DNA of 20,269 nt, from assembly GCA_014804285.1 (NCBI GenBank), contig JAAVAA010000050.1, forward strand, positions 3,039-23,307. The letters run 5' to 3'. A program made the position numbers and the translations under genes. Below the pieces are notes generated by a model. The model was not told the origin of the DNA. It was given only the letters and a program-made list of their open reading frames with translations, and did no database searches. Shown piece by piece: positions 7,606 to 14,568 of the stretch. The first letter of the stretch is position 1. Each line of letters opens with the position of its first letter. Source of the stretch: Lachnospiraceae bacterium (lineage in GTDB: Bacteria; Bacillota; Clostridia; Lachnospirales; Lachnospiraceae).

Positions 7606-7638
7606 AGTTACCGACATAACGGCTAGCCCCAGTTGAAA
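7601..7638. repeat. Dispersed 38-bp repeat, copy 1
   Basis: Starts TACCAAGT and contains GGCTAG and CCCAGT. By hand alignment 28 of 38 positions match copy 2 at 17191-17228, and nine of the ten differences are transitions. It sits in the divergent intergenic region between the hemerythrin gene and pepF, abutting the hemerythrin -10 element. Confidence 0.6.
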
Positions 7639-7731
7639 TTTTCCTTCTATACAAATGTAATCATTACTTACTTGATTTTTCTCCGCAATCTATATAAAGT
7701 AAAATAAAAGATATCATAGGAGGATTTGAAT

Positions 7732-9531
7732 ATGGAATTGAAAATGCGCGGGGACGTCCCCGTGGAATTAACATGGGATTTATCATCTATTTATACAACA
7801 GAAGAAGAACTTCAAAAGGACATGGAAACTCTGAAGGTTCTCAGCAGCCGCATGGTACAGGATTATAAGGGGAAACTGAATTCGCCCCAGATTATTAATA
7901 ACTGTCTTGATGATTTTCGGGAAGTAACCCGCCTGTTCACACTCGCCGGATCTTACTGTAATCTGGCAGTTTCCGTGGATTATTACAACACGCATAACCA
8001 GGAACAGGATGAGGCTATCTCCCGTCTGGTTTCGGAGATTTCCAGTCAGCTCAGCTTTATTGATACTGAGATTGCTTCCCAAAAAGAATCTGTCCTGGAA
8101 GAAGCCATTGCTATCGCCACAAACAACAAATGCTATTTACAGGATATTCTGCGCCGGAAACCGCACCAGCTCCATCCGGAGGCAGAACGGGCTGTGGCTG
8201 CACTTTCCCAGACCATTGGGGCTCCTTACCAAATCTATAATATGGCCAAATTGGCGGATATGAAATTTGATTCCTTTGTGATTGATGGAACAGAATATCC
8301 TCTTGGTTATTCTCTGCTTGAGGACAATTATGCATATACAGAAAATCCTGCCATACGCCGAAAGGCCTTTGCTGCATTTTCTGCCAAGATCCGCGAATAT
8401 GAAAATGTAACTGCAGCTGCTTATAACACACAGGTACAGACCGAAAAAACAATTGCCGCCTTACGGGGTTTTGATTCGGTCATTGACAGTCTGCTTTTTT
8501 CCCAAAAGGTGACACAGGAAATGTATCACCGTCAGATTGATCTGATCATGGAAAAGCTCTCCCCACATATGCGCCGGTTTGCCCGCCTTCTGCAGAAGAT
8601 TCACAAACTGGACCGTATGACCTTTGCGGATCTGAAAATCGCCGTTGACCCGGAATATGCTCCGAAGGTTACCATTGAAGAATCCAAAGACTATATTGAG
8701 AAGGGACTTTCTATTCTGGGAAACGATTACGTGGAGATGATCCGTGAAGCCTACCGTGACAGATGGATCGATTTTGCCCAGAATCAGGGAAAATCAACCG
8801 GTGGTTTCTGTGCCAGCCCTTACGGAGTCAATTCCTTTATTCTGTTGTCGTGGAATAATCGTATGTCCGATGTCTTTACACTGGCTCACGAGCTGGGACA
8901 TGCCGGTCACTTCAAAGCCTGCAATGCAAAACAGTCCATTCTTGATACGGAGGTTTCCACCTACTTCGTGGAAGCGCCCTCAACCATGAATGAACTGCTG
9001 ATGGCACACTACTTATTAAAAACCAATCCGGACCCTCGGTTCCGCCGCTGGGTGCTGTCCTGTATGATCAGCAATACTTATTATCATAACTTTGTCACGC
9101 ACCTTCTGGAAGCTGACTATCAGCGAAAAGTCTACCAAATCATTGACAACGGTGGAAGTGTCAATGCCCAGGTTCTATCCCGGCTTATGAAGGAAACCCT
9201 TCAGAATTTCTGGGGTGAAGATGTGGAAATTTCTGATGATGCCGCGCTTACCTGGATGCGCCAGCCACACTATTACATGGGGCTGTATTCCTATACCTAT
9301 AGTGCCGGTCTCACGGTTGCAACACAGGTCTGCAAACGGATTGAGCAAGAAGGAGCACAGGCGGTTGATGACTGGAAAAAGGTTCTTGCATCAGGCAGTA
9401 CACTGGATCCGGTAGGACTGGCTAAGCTTGCCGGAATTGATATTACTACAGATGGCCCTCTTCTTGATACCATTGCTTATATTGGAGAAATCATTGATGA
9501 GATTGAAAAGCTGACAAAAGAACTTGAATGA
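7732..9531 (+). CDS. pepF: Oligoendopeptidase F (M3B metallopeptidase)
   Basis: A 599-residue cytosolic zinc peptidase, the usual length for PepF, which cleaves peptides of roughly 7-17 residues. Numbering from the ATG at 7732, the HELGH zinc motif is at 386-390 (H386, E387 catalytic, H390), with the third ligand E414 in F-V-E-A-P-S-T 24 residues later, as in family M3. The C-terminal H-Y-Y-M-G-L-Y-S-Y-T-Y-S block, which supplies substrate-binding His and Tyr residues, is also present. A TTG at 7726 is in frame, but AGGAGG at 7718-7723 is only two bases from it and eight from the ATG, so the ATG is chosen. A TATAAA lies at 7693-7698 but no good -35 is spaced correctly (TTGATT is 15 bases upstream). 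The gene is monocistronic and diverges from the hemerythrin operon. Confidence 0.96.
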   Translation: MELKMRGDVPVELTWDLSSIYTTEEELQKDMETLKVLSSRMVQDYKGKLNSPQIINNCLDDFREVTRLFTLAGSYCNLAVSVDYYNTHNQEQDEAISRLVSEISSQLSFIDTEIASQKESVLEEAIAIATNNKCYLQDILRRKPHQLHPEAERAVAALSQTIGAPYQIYNMAKLADMKFDSFVIDGTEYPLGYSLLEDNYAYTENPAIRRKAFAAFSAKIREYENVTAAAYNTQVQTEKTIAALRGFDSVIDSLLFSQKVTQEMYHRQIDLIMEKLSPHMRRFARLLQKIHKLDRMTFADLKIAVDPEYAPKVTIEESKDYIEKGLSILGNDYVEMIREAYRDRWIDFAQNQGKSTGGFCASPYGVNSFILLSWNNRMSDVFTLAHELGHAGHFKACNAKQSILDTEVSTYFVEAPSTMNELLMAHYLLKTNPDPRFRRWVLSCMISNTYYHNFVTHLLEADYQRKVYQIIDNGGSVNAQVLSRLMKETLQNFWGEDVEISDDAALTWMRQPHYYMGLYSYTYSAGLTVATQVCKRIEQEGAQAVDDWKKVLASGSTLDPVGLAKLAGIDITTDGPLLDTIAYIGEIIDEIEKLTKELE

Positions 9532-9561
9532 TACACTGTTATCTGTATTAATTTTACTCTC

Positions 9562-9600
9562 ATGCTTTACAGCCGCCCTTCTCTTGGCGGCTGTAAGCAT
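9562..9600. terminator. Strong stem-loop between convergent pepF and the LtaS-family gene
   Basis: ATGCTTTACAGCCGCC and GGCGGCTGTAAGCAT form a 15-bp stem with a single bulged T and an 8-base loop, 30 bases after the pepF stop. There is no clear U-tract on either side, so a pure rho-independent mechanism is uncertain. The position between convergent genes favours a bidirectional terminator or an mRNA 3'-end stabiliser. Confidence 0.65.
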
Positions 9601-9680
9601 AATGGTCAAACACCTGTTATAGCTTATTAAGAATGAATACCTTGTTTTGTCACTCTTCTACTGACGTATTCCTCTTCACA

Positions 9681-12056
9681 TCATTCCGATATCGCATCAT
9701 AAACATGCGTATAATAATCCTGGCTGAGCACAGACTTACAAAATGTCATTCTATTTCTCACCATACTGGATATCTGCTTTACGTAATCCTCCGGAATGAC
9801 GGCATTTTCATCTGTCGGCGTAAATTTTTTCTCAGATGTACTATAATGCCCTAAGTCTGTCTTCCAGTCATAATTTCCAAAGAAAACAAGCGGGAGCGCA
9901 TCGGAAAGCACATCCCTTCCAACATAAAGTCTGGAATCCCATTCCACACCAAAAAGATTGCACAATGTAGGAAGCATGTCCACGGAAGAAGTCGGCGTAT
10001 CAATCACAATCGGTTCATTATCTTCAAGTGCTCCGCACCAGATGATCGCACGGCTCCTGTCCCGCTCCTCGTAGGTGTTCACCGGATAACCGTATAATTC
10101 GGATAAATACGGCATATCTCCCAGAGCGGCATCCGAATCCAGCCCATAGGGAAAATGATCCGGTGCGATGCAGATAACCGTATCGTCTGCAATCCCCTTT
10201 TCTTCAAGGGTTTTCACAAGATAGTCCATTGCCTTTTCAAGCTCAAGATTTGCCGCTATATAAGCGCGTACTGGCTCCGAGTAGGAAAGGTTTTTCTTCG
10301 CGCACCATGCTTCTGCGACCTCTTTATTTTCCCTTGCCATAGCATTCTTTTCAAAAGTGTATAAACTGTGACCGCTTACCGTCATGTAATAAACATTAAA
10401 AGGCTGTTTGTCAATGTACATCGGGAGCGTTCCCTGCATCAGCTCCAAATCACTTGCAGGCCATATGGGACTGATAAGTTCCTCAAGACCATTGCCCACT
10501 CCCATATATCCTTCGCTGTAGCCCAGCTTTGTATGCGTCTCATGCCGGTCATAAAAAGTATAGTCACTGTTGTGAAACGCCATGCCAAAATATCCTTTGT
10601 CATTTAAAAGCGCCCCTATATTAGTGTGTGCTCCGTTTTGCGTGATCTCCTTAATAGAACTTCCGCCGGAAGTCGGAATCAAACCAAACAAAAGCTGATA
10701 TTCACCGCCGGTTGTTCCGGCAATTGACTGTTGATAATAATCATTAAAATTAATTCCTTTTGTTGAAAGCCTGTAAAGTGTCGGCGTGAGCTCCGGGTCA
10801 ATGAGAAAGCCTGAAAATGCTTCCGCACAGATCAAAATCAGATTTTTCCCTTCAAAAACGCCTGTATAGGCATTTTGGCTTGACGGTGTGAGCGTAGAAA
10901 CATAAGCATCAATATCGGCACAGTTTCCGCCTGCCTCGGCAAGAGCGGCAAAATCAACAGAAGACACACTTTGACCATATACAACCGGTGTTGCCTCTTC
11001 GTCCTCCTGTGCAGCTTTCGCGTCTTGGGAAGAAGTCTCCTCTTTAAGGACAGCCACCTCCTGAGTACCGGCTGCTTCCTTTGCCTGTATGGCAGCCCTT
11101 CCACCTGATATGGTTTCCTCCTTGCTGCTTGCAAGGTCATCTTCCGAAGAATTGCCGACTGTACCCTGCGCAAGTTCCACCTCCGGACTTTCAAAGACAA
11201 GGGCGGAGTTTTTGGAGGAAGCAAGATTACGAATATCCAGACAAAGTCCCTCGCCCAGCCCAAACTGCATTACTGCCGCTTCAAAATTATATTGATTTGT
11301 ATAAATATCCTTGTTCAGACCGCAGCACAAGATAAGGAATAAAGCCGCTCCATAACAGGCAGCTCCCCCTGCCAAATGCACCAGCAAAGAATAAACAGAC
11401 TGCCTTGTCCGTCTCCGTCTACTGCCCTTTTTGGGTAACTCCCCTATTATCTTTTCTCTTAGTACAAACCACAAGATAAGCGGCAGCAAAAATAGTACAA
11501 TATGACTGATTCCATCAAAGCAGAAGATCAACTGCATGATGTCGTCGCTAAATCCGCCCAGTGCATCCGTTGCGGCATTCAATATGGTATTTAAGTCATA
11601 TGCCACCTTAAACTGTCTATATACCAGAAATTCCACAACAAAAATGAGAAATAAAAATCCCAGATAAAGCGGTGTCAGGATTTGCACTACCTTTTTCGGC
11701 AGCAGCGAAATAATACCAGAAACAACTAACCCCACGCAAAGCGAGAATAAAGCCAAAAATACAAAGGAACTTCCGGTGTGCATTTTTTCAATTGACAGCT
11801 TGAAAACAATCTCCGTGAAAAAACATGAAAGAGACAAAAAGACCGCCAGCCGCATAGATCCCTGTGACCAAAAGGCTTTAGCCTGTGCCTCAGAAGATTT
11901 CCTTTTGACAGTTTGTACTGTCCGCATCGGCCGCCTTTGCACAGACTGCGCCGACCGTCTCTGCACGGTCTGTGTTGTAGGTGTCTGTACAGATAGTACC
12001 ACCAGATTCCGCTGTTGTTTCTTTTTCTTTTTTCTTTTCTTCTTTTGTGTACTCAT
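9681..12056 (-). CDS. LTA synthase family protein (membrane-anchored sulfatase-fold phosphotransferase)
   Basis: A 791-residue LtaS-family protein. Five membrane helices are visible (about 69-86, 98-118, 124-146, 183-200, 224-246), then an extracellular sulfatase-fold domain from about 400. Catalytic residues align with LtaS: metal ligand E412, nucleophile T448 (G-T-T-G-G-E, with E452 four residues on), H563 in S-G-H, and D633-H634 in A-P-D-H. LtaS enzymes transfer glycerol phosphate from phosphatidylglycerol to a lipid anchor or glycan outside the membrane; other members modify different polymers, so the exact product is not certain. Two oddities are a very basic N-terminus (ten Lys/Arg in residues 5-16, then Q-R-R repeats) and an acidic low-complexity segment (about 280-360) before the catalytic domain. 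The ribosome binding site is weak (AAGG four bases before the ATG). A stop codon lies in frame just upstream, so the start is firm. Confidence 0.9.
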   Translation of the reverse strand: MSTQKKKRKKKKKQQRNLVVLSVQTPTTQTVQRRSAQSVQRRPMRTVQTVKRKSSEAQAKAFWSQGSMRLAVFLSLSCFFTEIVFKLSIEKMHTGSSFVFLALFSLCVGLVVSGIISLLPKKVVQILTPLYLGFLFLIFVVEFLVYRQFKVAYDLNTILNAATDALGGFSDDIMQLIFCFDGISHIVLFLLPLILWFVLREKIIGELPKKGSRRRRTRQSVYSLLVHLAGGAACYGAALFLILCCGLNKDIYTNQYNFEAAVMQFGLGEGLCLDIRNLASSKNSALVFESPEVELAQGTVGNSSEDDLASSKEETISGGRAAIQAKEAAGTQEVAVLKEETSSQDAKAAQEDEEATPVVYGQSVSSVDFAALAEAGGNCADIDAYVSTLTPSSQNAYTGVFEGKNLILICAEAFSGFLIDPELTPTLYRLSTKGINFNDYYQQSIAGTTGGEYQLLFGLIPTSGGSSIKEITQNGAHTNIGALLNDKGYFGMAFHNSDYTFYDRHETHTKLGYSEGYMGVGNGLEELISPIWPASDLELMQGTLPMYIDKQPFNVYYMTVSGHSLYTFEKNAMARENKEVAEAWCAKKNLSYSEPVRAYIAANLELEKAMDYLVKTLEEKGIADDTVICIAPDHFPYGLDSDAALGDMPYLSELYGYPVNTYEERDRSRAIIWCGALEDNEPIVIDTPTSSVDMLPTLCNLFGVEWDSRLYVGRDVLSDALPLVFFGNYDWKTDLGHYSTSEKKFTPTDENAVIPEDYVKQISSMVRNRMTFCKSVLSQDYYTHVYDAISE

Positions 12057-12178
12057 GATGCCTTATCATTGCAAGCCCTTTGACCTGCCTCCTCCTTTTA
12101 TAAAATCAAGGTTAACACAAAAACTCTTCTTTTTCCATTTTCATAACCCATTTTATAATGCTATTTTACATGCCCCAT

Positions 12179-12240
12179 GCATCATATTTGCATCATAATT
12201 GCATCATTCTTGCATCATTTTTGCATCATTTTTGCATCAT
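12179..12240. promoter_or_regulatory. Six tandem GCATCAT sites at exact 11-bp spacing
   Basis: GCATCAT begins at 12179, 12190, 12201, 12212, 12223 and 12234. Each 7-bp unit is perfect and is followed by a 4-base A/T-rich spacer (ATTT, AATT, TCTT, TTTT, TTTT). All units face the same way on nearly the same helix side. Two 7-bp direct repeats separated by 4 bp is the architecture of PhoB/OmpR-family response-regulator boxes. The array ends 23 bases before the -35 of the lipoprotein gene and lies upstream of the divergent LtaS-family gene, so it could control both. The binding protein is not identified. Confidence 0.75.
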
Positions 12241-12263
12241 TTCCTCTTTTTCGTGATTTCTTC

Positions 12264-12293
12264 TTGTCTAATCCAAAAGGCATTTGATATGAT
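12264..12293 (+). promoter_or_regulatory. Probable promoter of the lipoprotein gene
   Basis: TTGTCT (12264-12269, four of six) and TATGAT (12288-12293, five of six) are separated by 18 bases. Initiation near 12300 would give a leader of about 57 bases. The GCATCAT array lies just upstream of the -35, a position suited to an activator. Confidence 0.5.
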
Positions 12294-12356
12294 TGCGATG
12301 TAAAATCCATTTCCAATATCCCAAAAATTTAATAAAAAACTGACAGGAGAACTTAA

Positions 12357-13919
12357 ATGAAGCACTCTTACCTATACAAAATTTTATCCTTGTGTCTTGC
12401 AGCCGCTCTCTTTCTTAGCGGATGTGCACAGGATTCGCAAACACCAGGCACGACCGAGAATGATGCAAAAACCCTTTCCGAAACGGCTGCACCATCTGCC
12501 TCTCCATCCCCTGCTGTTACACCGGGAACAGATACGCCTGACATTCCTGATAAGCTTCCGAAACCGGAAGGAAACGCCTTTGAATCAAAAGAAGCCAGAC
12601 GTTCGCTTTACGAAAGGGCAAAGCCGCTCTACCAGAATCAACTTTCTCTTCTTGATAGCACTTTTAAGGATGAATATTCCTACACCTTTATTGACATAGG
12701 TGTCCAATATCCGGTGATGCTGGTGACGTATGAAACATTTACCTATGAAATTGCAGAATCCATTCAGGCATGTATGTGGTGTAATGTATATTACCCCAAA
12801 GAAGATGATGTCCGTCTCCTTGACCGCTTAAGCAGCCTTGGCACTGCTTACCCTATTGCCTTTGACGAAACCGGCCTTTATGAGGCAGGTTCTAAAGGTG
12901 TACGGAGACTGAGTATTCGAATGGAAGGAAAACAACTTAAACTTGTGACAGTAGAAGCTGCCTATATCTCCTATGACGAGGATGGAAATTCTTCTTATTA
13001 CAGTGAAAAAGATGGCGAACCCGTAGAAATTTCTGAAAGCGATTATCAGAAGCTTCTTACGAAATACCAGACCGCTTCCATTGCTCAATTTGAAGGTTCT
13101 GCCCCATCCATGTCTGTCGAGTCTCTGTCTCTTATGCAATCCCTTGAAGATGCCAGCGGACACAAAATGGAGGAATATGCTTATATAGATATGGATCATG
13201 ACGGAAAAAACGAAATGATTGGGACTTATGAAGACGATTCTAATGATTGGTCAATTTGGTATGCAAGCAGTGACGGCACCATCTGCCAGCCCGTTCCCGG
13301 ATCAGAGCAAAGATTTGACACTTGCCGCTTCGAGTTACTTAGTCTCCCATCTGAAACACACATTGTTATTAATGAAGTTAATCTCATGGGAGACAATAAA
13401 AGGTACAGCATTTACAGACTAAAAGACCAAGAAATGCAGCCCCTTGTGTATGACCAGTATGGATATGTTTATCAAAATTCAAATGGTGACATTATTCTGG
13501 ATGTGGAAGCTTACGATGCCCAATATGATGCTGACCTCGGCCGTATGATCGGGCATACGTGGAATGATACCTATCTCTATTACGAGGACGGCATCTACAA
13601 GGAGTACGGTGCCGTAATACTATCCGAGGCTCAGTTCCTTTGGTTCGATAATGCTGCCGATCTAATTTCGGATATCCGCAGTGAAAATGCAGAAGATGAA
13701 ATCCAGTTCATCTACTTTTTAAGAGAAAACGGAATTGTTCATATTCAATGCGAACGCACTACGGAATTCGGCAGTATTTACTATTACTACTATACCCTTC
13801 AAACGGAAGGGAACCACCTCACAGGCAGTCTCGAAAGTAAAAATGAAGGGCGTATGGGAACCTCTTTTTCTTGGCTGGAAGTCACTTACCCTGAAATGGA
13901 GACTTTTTTAAGCCGTTAA
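12357..13919 (+). CDS. Large surface lipoprotein of unknown function
   Basis: A 520-residue predicted lipoprotein. A basic start and hydrophobic stretch end in the lipobox L-S-G-C with C23 as the lipidated cysteine. A Ser/Thr/Pro/Ala-rich linker (about 24-70) follows, then a tyrosine-rich globular region. Residues 278-286 (D-M-D-H-D-G-K-N-E) match a calcium-type EF-hand/VCBS-like loop. I recognise no enzyme motif. A segment around T-A-Y-P-I-A-F-D-E-T-G-L-Y recalls solute-side lipoproteins of Lachnospiraceae, but that is an impression only. AGGAGA lies six bases before the ATG, and the promoter and repeat array are upstream. The gene diverges from the LtaS-family gene, which suggests a cell-envelope role. 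Its stop codon overlaps the aat stop codon on the opposite strand, with no terminator between. Confidence 0.85.
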   Translation: MKHSYLYKILSLCLAAALFLSGCAQDSQTPGTTENDAKTLSETAAPSASPSPAVTPGTDTPDIPDKLPKPEGNAFESKEARRSLYERAKPLYQNQLSLLDSTFKDEYSYTFIDIGVQYPVMLVTYETFTYEIAESIQACMWCNVYYPKEDDVRLLDRLSSLGTAYPIAFDETGLYEAGSKGVRRLSIRMEGKQLKLVTVEAAYISYDEDGNSSYYSEKDGEPVEISESDYQKLLTKYQTASIAQFEGSAPSMSVESLSLMQSLEDASGHKMEEYAYIDMDHDGKNEMIGTYEDDSNDWSIWYASSDGTICQPVPGSEQRFDTCRFELLSLPSETHIVINEVNLMGDNKRYSIYRLKDQEMQPLVYDQYGYVYQNSNGDIILDVEAYDAQYDADLGRMIGHTWNDTYLYYEDGIYKEYGAVILSEAQFLWFDNAADLISDIRSENAEDEIQFIYFLRENGIVHIQCERTTEFGSIYYYYYTLQTEGNHLTGSLESKNEGRMGTSFSWLEVTYPEMETFLSR

Positions 13920-14563
13920 ATTCCCTCTTTCAACAGTCTGTCATATTCCTGAAAGGAAATAAACCTTCCGCCCATACTTTCCAAATGCTCCGTGTGGAAC
14001 TGGCAATCAATCATTAAAAAGCCGTTCTGTTCCAGTATCCCTGCCAAAATGATCAGCGCAGACTTGGAACCGTTCTCTTTTTCTGAAAACATACTCTCGC
14101 CAAAAAAGCATTTACCAATGGAAACCCCATATAGCCCGCCTGCAAGAACATCGTCCTCAAACACTTCCACACTGATGGCATATCCTGCCTCATGAAGGCG
14201 GTAATAGGCTTCCTCCATTTCGTCTGAAATCCAGGTGCCTTCCTCCATTTCCCTCTTCATCCGGCATCGGTGCATGGTGTCCTGAAAGTCTCTGTTCAAC
14301 ATGACTTTCAGTTCATGCTTCTTCATATATTTTTTCATGGAACGGGAAATATGTATCTCCTTTGGAAAAATAACAAAGCGTTCCTTGGGGCACCACCACA
14401 TGATTTCCTCTCCCGGATTATACCATGGAAAAATTCCATGCGTATATGCCAGCAAAAGCCGTTCCACACCTAAGTCTCCTCCGACAGCAAGCAGTCCGTC
14501 CTCCTCAGCATAAGCGGGATCAGGAAAAGAAATTCTATTTTCAGCCAGACGAAAAACAGGCAT
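13916..14563 (-). CDS. aat: Leucyl/phenylalanyl-tRNA--protein transferase
   Basis: A 215-residue cytosolic enzyme that transfers Leu or Phe from tRNA to proteins with N-terminal Arg or Lys, creating a primary N-degron. Family blocks visible in order are F-P-D-P then D-G-L-L-A-V-G-G-D-L, G-I-F-P-W-Y, W-W-C-P-K-E-R (usually W-W-S-P), G-T-W-I, G-Y-A-I-S-V-E-V-F, G-G-L-Y-G-V-S-I-G, F-F-G-E-S-M-F-S and D-C-Q-F-H-T-E-H-L-x-S-M-G. The length is slightly below E. coli Aat (234). The ATG is five bases after the clpA stop, and its GAGGGG ribosome binding site overlaps the last clpA codons, so it is translated from the clpS-clpA transcript. Its 3' end overlaps the lipoprotein stop by four bases. The identification is firm because of the blocks and the operon partners. 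Confidence 0.97.
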   Translation of the reverse strand: MPVFRLAENRISFPDPAYAEEDGLLAVGGDLGVERLLLAYTHGIFPWYNPGEEIMWWCPKERFVIFPKEIHISRSMKKYMKKHELKVMLNRDFQDTMHRCRMKREMEEGTWISDEMEEAYYRLHEAGYAISVEVFEDDVLAGGLYGVSIGKCFFGESMFSEKENGSKSALIILAGILEQNGFLMIDCQFHTEHLESMGGRFISFQEYDRLLKEGI

Positions 14564-14568
14564 ACAAT

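Larger units (their letters stand above)
12057..12356. other. Divergent 300-bp control region between LtaS-family gene and lipoprotein gene
   Basis: It holds, from left to right: AAAGGAGGAGG on the minus strand at 12098-12088, without a usable start codon behind it; A/T-rich sequence with TTTATA at 12152-12157, a possible minus-strand -10; the GCATCAT array; and the lipoprotein promoter. No open frame of note is present. Confidence 0.6.

Noticed and set aside
7726..7731. TTG at 7726 as the pepF start
   Set aside because: AGGAGG is only two bases upstream of it but eight bases from the ATG at 7732.
12017..12054. Purine/pyrimidine tract at the start of the LtaS-family gene as a phase-variation switch
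   Set aside because: The tract is a mixture of short A runs and G interruptions with no long homopolymer, so slippage-driven switching is not supported.
12088..12098. Strong Shine-Dalgarno-like AAAGGAGGAGG on the minus strand upstream of the LtaS-family gene
   Set aside because: No ATG, GTG or TTG at proper distance opens more than a few codons, and it is too far from the real start at 12056. It may be a remnant or chance.
11776..12198. 140-codon open frame on the plus strand opposite the start of the LtaS-family gene
   Set aside because: It is antisense to the lysine-rich coding region, gives runs of Phe and Cys, and has no ribosome binding site or homology pattern.
12179..12240. Tandem repeats considered as a CRISPR array
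   Set aside because: Units are only 7 bp with 4-bp A/T-rich spacers at a fixed 11-bp period; CRISPR repeats and spacers are each over 20 bp, and there are no cas genes.
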